A stretch of DNA of 36,363 nt, from assembly GCA_002841685.1 (NCBI GenBank), contig PHAM01000014.1:1-36363 (forward strand). The letters run 5' to 3'. The translations under genes were made by a program, and so were the position numbers. Shown in pieces: positions 1-7,675 of this stretch. Each line of letters starts with the position of its first letter. Position 1 is the first letter of the stretch. Below the pieces are notes generated by a model. That model saw only the letters and a program-made list of their open reading frames with translations, had not been told where the DNA came from and ran no database searches. The DNA is from Elusimicrobia bacterium HGW-Elusimicrobia-2. GTDB taxonomy: Bacteria > CG03.

Positions 1-960
1 GCCAATACCCGCCACACGGATGCCGAGATCCGTTCCGTTTCTGGCCATAACGGAGACAATGGTTGATTTTTCAAGGCCGGCTATCGTATCGGCTGTCGCT
101 TTGCAGGCGGCCATCGACACATTGAGATAGCTGTGCGGGTTTGACGCTATGAAGTCAATGATCTCTTTGATAACACTTTTCGCGATTCCCGTCTTGAGAA
201 AAAGAGGTATCAGCTCTTTTATAAGGATATCCGTCGCCGCGACATTCCTGTTGTGGCACTCATCGCCCATCATCAGCGCCTGCGATGTTATGGCTTTTAT
301 ATCTATACCGCCCGGGGACTGCCTGAGAGCCTCATTTATCGAGGGGGCCAAAACATCTTCCATCCACTTGAGATGCTTTAAAACATCGGGGGAATTGGCG
401 CCGAACCTCAGCACTTTTCCAAGCCCCTCGTTCAGCGTGCAGTAGGCCTTATTGCCGAACTTTTTGTTTTCAACGACATAAACCCACATCGAGGAGGACA
501 CCACCCCGGCCATGGGGCCGACAGTTGAATGATGATGGCAGGGTGAAAACTCTATTTCGCCGCGGTCGACGAGAACCTTCGCTTCCTTCAGGTCCGCGGC
601 CAGTCCCTCATAAACGATGGCGCCCAGAACCGCGCCCATAACGGGGCCGCACATATTTTCCTTTGTCACGGGAGGCCCTGCGTGAAGTATGAGGTTTTTC
701 TTCATACCCGGTATCACGTCTTTCGCGCGGGCCGTGGCTATAAGAACGGGCGTTGATTCATTGATCCGGCGGATGCCCTCGGCGTTTGCCGCGTCTATCT
801 CGTCTTTTATCTGTTCGAGCGAATCCAGCAGCGCCGCCATCCCGGTATCGCCCCCGGCAAAAGGCGTGAACCCGGCGTTGCGCACATCAGCGCCCTGCTT
901 TTTCAGCGCGTCGTAGAAAAGATCCACTCCCAGGTTGATTATCTTATCGTTCTTAAACAT
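1..960 (-). CDS. DUF1116 family protein (YlbE/AllG-like), 3' end outside window
   Basis: This is an open reading frame on the minus strand that begins with ATG at 960 and runs off the left edge without a stop, so about 320 codons are visible. My own translation (it is not in the ORF track) starts MFKNDKIINLG and contains PGMKKNLILHAGPPV, CGPVMGAVLGAIVYEG, FSPCHHHSTVGPMAGV and ALMMGDECHNRN. This is the pattern I recognise for the DUF1116/YlbE family. In E. coli YlbE sits beside FdrA and YlbF and is reported as a subunit of oxamate carbamoyltransferase (AllG). The His-rich CHHHS and GDECHNRN stretches are likely active-site or metal-binding segments, which is inference. The start overlaps the end of the upstream PRTase-like gene by 8 bp, so translation is probably coupled. 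The exact substrate of this version is unknown. Confidence 0.85.
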   Translation of the reverse strand, partial: MFKNDKIINLGVDLFYDALKKQGADVRNAGFTPFAGGDTGMAALLDSLEQIKDEIDAANAEGIRRINESTPVLIATARAKDVIPGMKKNLILHAGPPVTKENMCGPVMGAVLGAIVYEGLAADLKEAKVLVDRGEIEFSPCHHHSTVGPMAGVVSSSMWVYVVENKKFGNKAYCTLNEGLGKVLRFGANSPDVLKHLKWMEDVLAPSINEALRQSPGGIDIKAITSQALMMGDECHNRNVAATDILIKELIPLFLKTGIAKSVIKEIIDFIASNPHSYLNVSMAACKATADTIAGLEKSTIVSVMARNGTDLGIRVAGIG

Positions 961-2038
961 CGTCATTCCTCCATTTTATGGTCTGAGCGGAATTTTTGAG
1001 AAACTTCAGCCGCTGGTCGAAAAAGCTCCACGAATCCAGCTTTATAGCGTTCAGCATCATCTTTATTTCTTTTTCATACATTCTTTTGAGCGTGTCTTTT
1101 GAGAGTTCCGGCCACAGCTTTTTTTTGGCTTTTTCAAAGACCGCGTAATCGGCGTAGGGAAAAGGATGCCTCAAATTGTAGATTTCAGGCACGCTGTAAC
1201 CGCTTTTGCTGAGCTGTTCCCAGTACTCGACGATATCCCTGAAATGTTTTCTCCAGTTGAAGGCCCTGGCTCCGACGTCATAAACGGCGCATCTTTCTAT
1301 GCGCGATGAGATAGTCTGAGAGGCCTCGAATTCCGGGCTCAGAAGAGCGTTTGTCCTGATAAGGTCTGTACCGTCTATCGCGAAGGGCAGCTCTCCTTTT
1401 TTCTCGACGAGCTCAAAACGGCCCTCTATGTAAAACACATAAGCCTTGAAATCACGGTTCTTCTTCCTGAATTTTTTCTCATAAGCACTGATGATCTTTT
1501 CCGTGTAAGGCGTGCCTATCGTAAAAAATATGAATCTGTCCAGTTTGACGTCCATGTCCAGTATGCAGTCAAAGCCGTTCTTGAGCGTGGTGCCCGTGGC
1601 TATAACATCCCCCGCTATGAGAGATGTCACGCCTTCAAGCGAGAATTTCCTGTATTGATCGTGCTTTATCTGCCAGTGCTTGCCCTTCTGCACCCGCTGG
1701 GAGGTCATAAAAGAAGCGTTCACTTTTGTGAAACCGTAGCACTTGTAGAACTGTTCTATGAAGTTGAAATTCAGCCCGCCTCTCAGAAAGTGCAGCGCCG
1801 AATATTGCGAACCCCCGTTATCATCTTTGAAAAATTTCATGGCAAACGGAGTTTTGAGAAAATTTTCAATACCCTTCCTTAAAAGATAGGTGTATTCAAA
1901 ACCGTGTATCTCAGGCATATTGAGGATTTTTCTCGTCGCGGGCGTTGAGATTATGTACCTTTCAATGCTTGATGCGGGACATATCCTGTATAGCGCCGCG
2001 TTAGTGGGTCCAGGGATTTTTTTAAGACAATCGTTCAT
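953..2038 (-). CDS. Phosphoribosyltransferase-like protein in an fdrA operon
   Basis: This 361-residue protein is not one I can name. Two motifs look like a type I phosphoribosyltransferase fold: FLRGGLNF at about residues 84-91, resembling the RGG pyrophosphate loop, and IAGDVIATGTTLKNG at about 141-155, resembling the PRPP-binding loop (hydrophobics, acidic residue, then TGxT). The spacing of about 55 residues suits the family. The first acidic residue of the usual DD/ED pair is Gly here, so activity is not assured. There is no signal peptide or membrane helix, so it is probably cytoplasmic. The start overlaps the fdrA stop by 4 bp and the end overlaps the DUF1116 start by 8 bp. That places it inside the carbamoyltransferase-like unit and argues for a shared function. 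It may bind a nucleotide or PRPP as an enzyme or as a sensor. The PRTase-fold call is moderate; the substrate is unknown. Confidence 0.6.
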   Translation of the reverse strand: MNDCLKKIPGPTNAALYRICPASSIERYIISTPATRKILNMPEIHGFEYTYLLRKGIENFLKTPFAMKFFKDDNGGSQYSALHFLRGGLNFNFIEQFYKCYGFTKVNASFMTSQRVQKGKHWQIKHDQYRKFSLEGVTSLIAGDVIATGTTLKNGFDCILDMDVKLDRFIFFTIGTPYTEKIISAYEKKFRKKNRDFKAYVFYIEGRFELVEKKGELPFAIDGTDLIRTNALLSPEFEASQTISSRIERCAVYDVGARAFNWRKHFRDIVEYWEQLSKSGYSVPEIYNLRHPFPYADYAVFEKAKKKLWPELSKDTLKRMYEKEIKMMLNAIKLDSWSFFDQRLKFLKNSAQTIKWRNDDV

Positions 2039-3510
2039 TTGGAGAAAAGAATCTCGCGCACGGCCTCAACCGCCTGCCTGTTCGTGTGATAAACAAGAGC
2101 GCCTGCCTCTTCCAGCTTCTTCTGCTGGGCATTATAATCCTGAGGATCGCCATAAGAACCGGTGATGGGAGTGACAAAAATAATACCGGGATTTGTTTTT
2201 GTCGCCTCCACTATCGCTTCCGCAAGCTCTCCGGCGGGGTCATTGTGACAGCCCCATCCGAGGGTGCAGTCCAGCAGTATGACGCCTGTCTGGGGGTCTT
2301 CCGCCTCCTGAGCTATCCTCTGTTTCCTCAGCGTAAAATCCATCATAGGGTGAGGATATCCCCTCGTGAAATCATCTTCGCCCATATCAACAAGGGAATT
2401 TTTGATGCTTTTAAAAACATCCTGAAGCGAAAGATCTTTGTTTATGGGAGTGTTGGAGAAGATCTCAATGTCTTTCAGCAGATAGAGCGCCTCGTAGCAG
2501 AGCGTTCCGCCCGCATATAGAGCGCGGAGATATTTGCCTTTGAGCTTCGGCAGCCTGTGGGCGGACACGGGCAGGACGGCTTTCTCGTTCAGCAGGCGGC
2601 AGGCCCGCACGGCCGCTTCTTCAAGATTGGACGCGAATTTTATGTTGCCGAAATCCTTGAGTTCCATTGTCAGAAAATTGATAACATATTCCTTTCTTCC
2701 CGCCTTGGCTTTTGAAATTATCTTATCCGCCACATCAGCGTCGGGCGGTTTGGATATTATCACGATGACATCGGTGCTCTTATCGCTTTCCAGCAGATCC
2801 ATCGCCGCGAGCAGGCTCAATCCGCCGACGGCGCTTTTTATATCCCTGCCTCCGACGCCTATAACCTGCGACATACCCTGCCCCATCTTGTCTATGGCGC
2901 ATGTCAGCTCCTGAATACCCGAACCCGACGCTCCGGCAATGCCTATGTTCCCCGGCTTGATGACATTGGCGAAGCCGAGACCTTTGCCGTTTATTATACA
3001 GGTGCCGCAGTCAGGGCCCATGAACAGAAGTTTTTTCCCGACAGCGAGTTTTTTGAGCCTTATTTCATCAGAAAGCGGCACATTATCGCTGAATACCATC
3101 ACATTTTTCCCGGCCATCAAAGCCCTTTCCGCTTCCCTGGGAACATATCTTCCGGGGATGGACATCAGCACCAGGGCGGCATCGTCCAGAAGCGCTGTGT
3201 CAAAAGAGCTGTCGGACTCTTCGGCGCTGTCTTTTTCAGAAGATTTAGCGGCCATGACTTTTTGAAAAGACGCGAACATTTTTTCGGCCTCAGCGGTATC
3301 CGCGTCAACCGCGAATATGAGATCGGCACTGAGGGCTTTTTTCCCCTCGTCGGAAAGAAGACCGAGGCTCTCCAGCAGTTCCATGTTCTGGGGAGTCGCC
3401 ATAACGGCTGAAACGTTTTTGTTGGAGAATTCATTCCTCACGCTGTTCGCCGCGTTCATGAGCACCACGGAATCGTTATAATTATCTTTCAGAATAAAAT
3501 TTTTCAGCAT
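2035..3510 (-). CDS. fdrA: FdrA family acyl-CoA synthetase-like protein (AllF-like)
   Basis: The 491 residues match the FdrA family, which is related to succinyl-CoA synthetase alpha and beta parts. A CoA-binding-like region includes GPDCGTCIINGKGLGFAN at about 165-182, GIAGASGSGIQELTCAID at about 190-207 and VIGVGGRDIKS soon after. The C-terminal ligase-like region carries LLDCTLGWGCHNDPAGELA near residue 415. E. coli FdrA is about 555 residues, so this one is somewhat shorter. In E. coli it acts with YlbE and YlbF as oxamate carbamoyltransferase in ureide catabolism (established knowledge). The same family composition here suggests a carbamoyl or related acyl transfer, although no allantoin genes or carbamate kinase lie in the window. 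The start overlaps the DUF2877 gene by 7 bp. An acid- and serine-rich stretch at about 88-105 looks like a linker. Confidence 0.88.
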   Translation of the reverse strand: MLKNFILKDNYNDSVVLMNAANSVRNEFSNKNVSAVMATPQNMELLESLGLLSDEGKKALSADLIFAVDADTAEAEKMFASFQKVMAAKSSEKDSAEESDSSFDTALLDDAALVLMSIPGRYVPREAERALMAGKNVMVFSDNVPLSDEIRLKKLAVGKKLLFMGPDCGTCIINGKGLGFANVIKPGNIGIAGASGSGIQELTCAIDKMGQGMSQVIGVGGRDIKSAVGGLSLLAAMDLLESDKSTDVIVIISKPPDADVADKIISKAKAGRKEYVINFLTMELKDFGNIKFASNLEEAAVRACRLLNEKAVLPVSAHRLPKLKGKYLRALYAGGTLCYEALYLLKDIEIFSNTPINKDLSLQDVFKSIKNSLVDMGEDDFTRGYPHPMMDFTLRKQRIAQEAEDPQTGVILLDCTLGWGCHNDPAGELAEAIVEATKTNPGIIFVTPITGSYGDPQDYNAQQKKLEEAGALVYHTNRQAVEAVREILFSK

Positions 3511-4220
3511 GCCTTTACAACCTCCGTATTATTTTCGTCAGCTCCGCCGCATGAAACCGCGCGCACGCACTCGTTTTCCGCCATGCCCTTGATGACGCCT
3601 ACAGCCGTGGCGGCGCCCGAGCTGCCGCCGAAAGAAAGTATGGAAAGATCCTCTTCCTTTATAAAGGCGGTTATCTGATCCGAAAATCTCCCGCAAAGGG
3701 CGTGCCTTAGAAAATGCGCGCTCAACGGCGTCGTCTTGGAGAGATCGAGTTTAAAGGGTATTTCCATTCCTCCCATTTTTTTCGCGGCGATGTACCCGAC
3801 AAGGAAATCATCTCCTGAGGGTGTCAGGCCTCCGCCGAGTCCGAGAAGCTTTTTCCAGTTCCTCCCGGCGATGAGGAAATCCAGTATGTTCTTAAAATCA
3901 TCCTGCGCGAGGCGCCATTTATCCTCGGCTCGGGCAGAGGCCTCAAATGAGATGCTGCATTCGGAGGGGAGCTCCAGAGACTTTGCTTCGCCCGATATCA
4001 ATTCCAGCGAAAGCTCATCCATAACCTGTACTTGCTCATACACAGCTTCCGGGAACACAATACCTCCCGGCACGAGCTGGTTGGGGCTTTTGAGAAAAGT
4101 TATGAATTCGCCGGCGGGGTTCCTGAAATAACAGGAATTCGCGTATTTTTTGACAGCGCGCAGCTTAAGAAGAGAGGCCGCGCTTATGAAATCGTCGTAA
4201 TATAGAGCTTTGGCACGCAT
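3504..4220 (-). CDS. DUF2877 domain protein (YlbF/AllH-like)
   Basis: This 238-residue protein carries the DUF2877 hallmark LGLGGGLTPSGDDFLVGY at about 126-143. A downstream FLRHALCGRFSDQ segment and an FGGSSGAATAVGV segment near the C-terminus also fit the family. DUF2877 proteins such as E. coli YlbF accompany FdrA and DUF1116 and form the third subunit type of the oxamate carbamoyltransferase (AllH). It is the first gene of the unit. A terminator-like hairpin lies between it and glycerate kinase, so it probably has its own promoter. No Shine-Dalgarno sequence precedes ATG 4220. Instead a -10-like TAAATT sits six bases before the start, which suggests a leaderless message. It is soluble, with no signal peptide. 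Confidence 0.87.
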   Translation of the reverse strand: MRAKALYYDDFISAASLLKLRAVKKYANSCYFRNPAGEFITFLKSPNQLVPGGIVFPEAVYEQVQVMDELSLELISGEAKSLELPSECSISFEASARAEDKWRLAQDDFKNILDFLIAGRNWKKLLGLGGGLTPSGDDFLVGYIAAKKMGGMEIPFKLDLSKTTPLSAHFLRHALCGRFSDQITAFIKEEDLSILSFGGSSGAATAVGVIKGMAENECVRAVSCGGADENNTEVVKAC

Positions 4221-4226
4221 AGAATC

Positions 4227-4255
4227 AATTTATCATTTTCAAAAAGAAAAAGCAA
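4227..4255 (-). promoter_or_regulatory. Weak promoter for the DUF2877-fdrA unit, possibly leaderless
   Basis: On the minus strand a TTGCTT hexamer (4250-4255) is followed after 17 bases by TAAATT (4227-4232), and then six bases to the ATG at 4220. The match to TATAAT is only 4 of 6. The layout equals that of four stronger sites in this window, and no ribosome binding site is visible. Confidence 0.4.
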
Positions 4256-4288
4256 ATCCGCGAATTTTAGATAATGTAAGTGTCGCCG

Positions 4289-4313
4289 AAAAAAACGCCT
4301 TATCGGGGATAAG
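4289..4313 (-). terminator. Rho-independent terminator after glycerate kinase
   Basis: Reading the minus strand, CTTATC-CCC-GATAAG forms a perfect 6-bp hairpin. It is followed by GCG and a run of seven T. It lies 11 bases past the glycerate kinase stop and before the fdrA unit, so the two are likely separate transcripts. Confidence 0.65.
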
Positions 4314-4324
4314 TCACTGTTTGA

Positions 4325-5548
4325 CTAAAATTTTTCGCCCAGAAGATCGCCGAGTTTGCGCGCGGCGCGGGTCAGATATTCCGGAGCGTTTTTAACGGCT
4401 TTTTCCATCTCCATTTTAAAAGGCGTGATCTTTATGAACACCATGTTCTTGTTGTCTTTGATACCCTCTTCCATTTTTCCGGCGAACACCACGACGGTTT
4501 TCCCGTATTCCGCAGCTCTTTGCGCGACATAGCCGAGGGTTTTGCCCGAAAAGCTCTGCGAGTCAACCCTGCCTTCTCCGGTTATCAGCAGATCGCAGGA
4601 AGATATATTGTCATCCAGCTTCAAACATTCCGAAACCGTCTCAATACCCGGCTTTATTTCGGCGTCAAGGAGTCCGGCCATCCCGGCGCCCGAACCTCCG
4701 GCCGCGCCGCCGCCGGGGATACAGCTTACATCTTTTCCCGTCGCGCTTTTTATTATAGAGGCATAATGAGAAAGCGCTTTTTCAAGAAGCATGACTTCGT
4801 TCGGAGACGCGCCTTTCTGCGGCGCGAACACAGCCGCGGCGCCGCGGGGCCCGATAAGAGGGTTTGTCACGTCGGCGAGTGCCGTGAATTTAACGCCTGA
4901 TATTTTTTTTGATAAATGAGAAGTGTCTATCTTAACAAGACCTTTCAAGGCCCCGCCGCCGTCGGGAATATGATTGCCGTGTTTATCCAGAAACTTAACG
5001 CCCATGGCCGCGAGCATCCCCGCTCCGCCGTCAACCGTGGCTGAGTCGCCCAGGCCGACAAAGATTTCGGTGCAGCCTCGCACGAGAGCGTCATTGATGA
5101 GTTCTCCCGTGCCGCGGCTGCTTGTTTCCAAGGGCTTCATATCTTTTTTGGGAAGCCTCGAGAGCCCGCTGGCCGAAGCCAGGTCTATAAATGCCCGCTT
5201 TGAATGCCCCCCGGGCGGGGCTGAAAGTCCGCCGGTAGGCGTGGCCGAAATGAAATAAGACGCCCTCACTTTTTTCCCTGACGGGCCGGTGACCGTTTTT
5301 ATCACTTCCTCACCGCGCAGTGCACTGCCCAGTATCCGAGCAGTGCCCTCGCCGCCGTCGGCAAGAGGCAAAAGCTTTATGTCGGCAAGGAGCATCGACC
5401 TTTCCAGGCCTTCCCTTATGCATGATGCCGCCTCCTCCGCGGAAAGAGATCCCTTGAAACTGTCGGGGCAGACGAGGATGTTCAGCTTGTTTTTTTTGGC
5501 GCGAAGAGCCTCGGCGCGATTAATTCCCTGATTTGTATTTTCCTCCAT
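4325..5548 (-). CDS. Glycerate kinase (GlxK/GarK family)
   Basis: The 407 residues belong to the GarK/GlxK class of glycerate kinases, which phosphorylate glycerate to 2-phosphoglycerate with ATP. Diagnostic segments are ILVCPDSFKGSLSAEEAA at about 24-41, LADGGEGTA, FVGLGDSATVDGGAGMLAAM near the middle, GGGAAGGSGAGMAGLLDA and LLITGEGRVDSQSFSGKT. The family is usually about 380 residues; the extra length is an N-terminal tail of about 20 residues before the first strand. The ATG at 5548 lies six bases after a perfect TATAAT on this strand, so the message may be leaderless. In E. coli the paralogue glxK lies in the same allantoin region as fdrA-ylbE-ylbF, so the proximity here may reflect glyoxylate/glycerate salvage. 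The intervening terminator argues against one operon. Confidence 0.93.
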   Translation of the reverse strand: MEENTNQGINRAEALRAKKNKLNILVCPDSFKGSLSAEEAASCIREGLERSMLLADIKLLPLADGGEGTARILGSALRGEEVIKTVTGPSGKKVRASYFISATPTGGLSAPPGGHSKRAFIDLASASGLSRLPKKDMKPLETSSRGTGELINDALVRGCTEIFVGLGDSATVDGGAGMLAAMGVKFLDKHGNHIPDGGGALKGLVKIDTSHLSKKISGVKFTALADVTNPLIGPRGAAAVFAPQKGASPNEVMLLEKALSHYASIIKSATGKDVSCIPGGGAAGGSGAGMAGLLDAEIKPGIETVSECLKLDDNISSCDLLITGEGRVDSQSFSGKTLGYVAQRAAEYGKTVVVFAGKMEEGIKDNKNMVFIKITPFKMEMEKAVKNAPEYLTRAARKLGDLLGEKF

Positions 5549-5562
5549 AATTTTATTATACT
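5533..5562 (+). promoter_or_regulatory. Promoter of the DUF374-primase-lpoB unit (leaderless layout)
   Basis: TTGTAT (5533-5538) is followed by 18 bases and TATACT (5557-5562). Six A residues then lead directly to the ATG at 5569. No Shine-Dalgarno sequence is present. Transcription would start at or next to the A of the start codon. Confidence 0.6.
5555..5560 (-). promoter_or_regulatory. -10 element of glycerate kinase promoter (leaderless layout)
   Basis: The minus strand shows a perfect TATAAT, then AAAATT, then the ATG at 5548. The -35 region is weak. The hexamer overlaps the plus-strand -10 of the divergent gene, so both promoters share the same few base pairs. Confidence 0.6.
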
Positions 5563-5568
5563 AAAAAA

Positions 5569-6282
5569 ATGCATAAACCTAACATACCCCGTCCGATAAA
5601 AAAAATATGGCGTTTTTTTAAGCCCTTTGTCAGGCAAAGCCTGTTTCCCTTTCTGGGCATTGTTTATTCTCTCCTGTGCTGGGCCCTCATGAAAACCATT
5701 CGGATGAAAGTGGCGGGCGGCGAAAACCAGGACGAAGTGATGGAGGCGGGGAAAAAATACATCTACGGTTTCTGGGACGGCAGGCAGATGATGCTCTTTC
5801 CTTTCGCCGCAGGAAAGAACCTTGTCATCCTCGCGTCGAACTCGGACGCGGGCGAGGTGCTGAAAGTGATACACCGTTTCTTCACGCTGAAAGTCGTGCG
5901 CGGCTCTTCAAGTTCCGAGGGCGCGAGGGCATTGAAAGTGATGGTAAGGGCGCTGAGGGGAGGCTGCAACGGCGCCCTGGCGGTCGACGGCCCTCAGGGG
6001 CCGCCGGAGATAGCGAAAGGCGGCATAATACAGATGGCGAAAATGTCGGGCGCCGTAATACTTCCTCTCTCCGCGGGAGTGAGAAAAAAAATCTTTGTTG
6101 ATTCCTACTGGAACAGGGTGCAGATACCCATGCTTTTCACCAGCGGCCGCTATGTCATAGGCAAAGCAATAGAGGTGCCGCGCTCGGCGAATAGACACGA
6201 TATGGATAAAATGTTAGCATTGTTCCAGATGGAACTGGATAAGATAACAAAGGAAAGCGATGAATTTCGTACAATATTATAA
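5569..6282 (+). CDS. DUF374 lysophospholipid acyltransferase family protein
   Basis: This 237-residue protein matches the DUF374 group of lysophospholipid-acyltransferase-like proteins, probably acting in lipid A or phospholipid acylation at the inner membrane. A hydrophobic stretch at about 20-42 (LFPFLGIVYSLLCWALM) is the likely membrane anchor. Typical family segments follow: YGFWDGRQMMLFPF, VVRGSSSSEGARAL, LAVDGPQGPPEIAKGGI and SGAVILPLSAG. One oddity is that the Trp-His pair usual in DUF374 is Trp-Asp here, and the later SNSDAGE replaces the more usual D-G-E. Catalysis may therefore differ. The 3' end overlaps the next gene by 23 bp. Its divergent start, 20 bp from glycerate kinase, shares a bidirectional promoter. 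Confidence 0.82.
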   Translation: MHKPNIPRPIKKIWRFFKPFVRQSLFPFLGIVYSLLCWALMKTIRMKVAGGENQDEVMEAGKKYIYGFWDGRQMMLFPFAAGKNLVILASNSDAGEVLKVIHRFFTLKVVRGSSSSEGARALKVMVRALRGGCNGALAVDGPQGPPEIAKGGIIQMAKMSGAVILPLSAGVRKKIFVDSYWNRVQIPMLFTSGRYVIGKAIEVPRSANRHDMDKMLALFQMELDKITKESDEFRTIL

Positions 6283-7675
6283 AGACCCGGTCATCCGGGA
6301 GCGCATTGCCGAATACTGCGGCGGAGACGCCGATAACCCCGACTCTTTCACCGCGCAATATCTCGTGGGATACGGTCTTGAGCTCCTGCGGGAAAAACAC
6401 ATTGAATTCATGTCCGCCCCCAGGGAATATTTCGATTATCTGCTCGAAAAAAGCCTTGATATATACAGGTCGGTCTGGGACATAGAATCCACGCTGGGCG
6501 TCCTCGACATAGAATACTTTAACATAGACAACCCGGGGAAAATCTACAAAAGCCCCGAAGAGATATTTTCTCTGATAGAACCCGCCTACGCGAAGATCCG
6601 CGAGGTTTTCGCGAGGTTCGGTCTCGTGCCCCTCACCATAATGACCGGACAGGGTTATCATTTCTCATTTAAAATATCGCGCTTCTCCGCAGCGGACAAG
6701 AAACTTGAGGGGATCGGCTTTGTCGCGGACAAACTCAAAAAACGTTATCAGATAATCAAGGGAAGACGGAAGAGGGCTGTTTCAATCAGGCATGGTAAGG
6801 CTTTTGAGGGCATGGGCAAAGTCCTTGAATACGCCGTGCACACTATAATGAAAGAGCTCGCCGGCGAAAATTTCGCCATTCCCTGCGTGATAACCGACGT
6901 AACCATCGGCGAATCGTCACGCGGAAAAAGAGAAGCCCTTTCATTTGACCTCTCAATGTACGGCGACCCTATTTTCATGCGCGACATACGCTGCCCTTTC
7001 AGCACCCATCAGAAAAATAAAATGCAATGGTACAAAGTTGGCAAAGATGCCGCCGACAACATTGCCCCGCGGCTTGCTCTGCCCAGGAATGACACAGCCC
7101 TTAAAAAAATCCTTGAAATCCGCACCAGCCCCGAAAAAACGATAGAATACGCTAAAAAATGTTCCTGCATAATACCGGATTTTTCAAAAGAATTCATGAA
7201 CCTGGTGAATTCATACGAGGCTTCGCGCCTGCGGGGCATACACCGAGATTTCGACGAAACCCAAACGCACACGGAAAAAGAATGGCCTGAAACTTACGAT
7301 ATGCTGGATCCTTTCGCACTGCCTGAATGCACGCGTCTCGCCCTGCTTTTGCCCAACGACAACATCCTGCGGCCTACCAATATCCAGAACCTTGTCAGAG
7401 TCCTTATGTTCAAAGGCTGGCATCCCAAGCACATAGCGGGCCTCGTCACATCCAAATACGAGAGGAAACAATACAACTGGACGGAAAACTGGGAAAAATA
7501 TGACGCCGCCTCACGGGCCAATTTTTATGTGCGGATCTTCTCCGATCTCATACTGACGGGAATTGACGGAGAGATAGACCTCAACTGTGTGTCAGCCAAA
7601 GAAATGGATTTCTGCCTGAAAGAATGGTGCGGGTGGAATTTGAGTGACTTTAAGTTAAAAGGAGAAAACAAGTGA
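6260..7675 (+). CDS. Archaeo-eukaryotic primase-like (AEP superfamily) protein
   Basis: I cannot name this 471-residue protein, but its motifs resemble AEP-superfamily primases (PriS, LigD-polymerase). VLDIEYFN at about 81-88 fits motif I (hhDhE/D). MTGQGYHFSFKI at about 128-139 fits motif II (sGxGxH). ALSFDLSM with D230 fits motif III. RDIRCPFSTHQKN at about 241-253 resembles the 'R-PFS-H-K' segment of PriS. The spacing and order are right for the superfamily. The remaining C-terminal 200 residues are helical-looking and contain CSCIIPDF and a Trp-rich end, with no recognised domain. It overlaps the DUF374 gene by 23 bp and shares GTGA with the LpoB-like gene, so it is cotranscribed with envelope genes, an odd setting for a primase. 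A degenerate or repurposed nucleotidyl-transfer fold is the alternative. Confidence 0.6.
   Translation: MNFVQYYKDPVIRERIAEYCGGDADNPDSFTAQYLVGYGLELLREKHIEFMSAPREYFDYLLEKSLDIYRSVWDIESTLGVLDIEYFNIDNPGKIYKSPEEIFSLIEPAYAKIREVFARFGLVPLTIMTGQGYHFSFKISRFSAADKKLEGIGFVADKLKKRYQIIKGRRKRAVSIRHGKAFEGMGKVLEYAVHTIMKELAGENFAIPCVITDVTIGESSRGKREALSFDLSMYGDPIFMRDIRCPFSTHQKNKMQWYKVGKDAADNIAPRLALPRNDTALKKILEIRTSPEKTIEYAKKCSCIIPDFSKEFMNLVNSYEASRLRGIHRDFDETQTHTEKEWPETYDMLDPFALPECTRLALLLPNDNILRPTNIQNLVRVLMFKGWHPKHIAGLVTSKYERKQYNWTENWEKYDAASRANFYVRIFSDLILTGIDGEIDLNCVSAKEMDFCLKEWCGWNLSDFKLKGENK

Noticed and set aside
4325-5548. Glycerate kinase as part of the fdrA operon
   Set aside because: A hairpin with a seven-T run lies between the stop of glycerate kinase and the DUF2877 gene, so a shared transcript is not the best reading.
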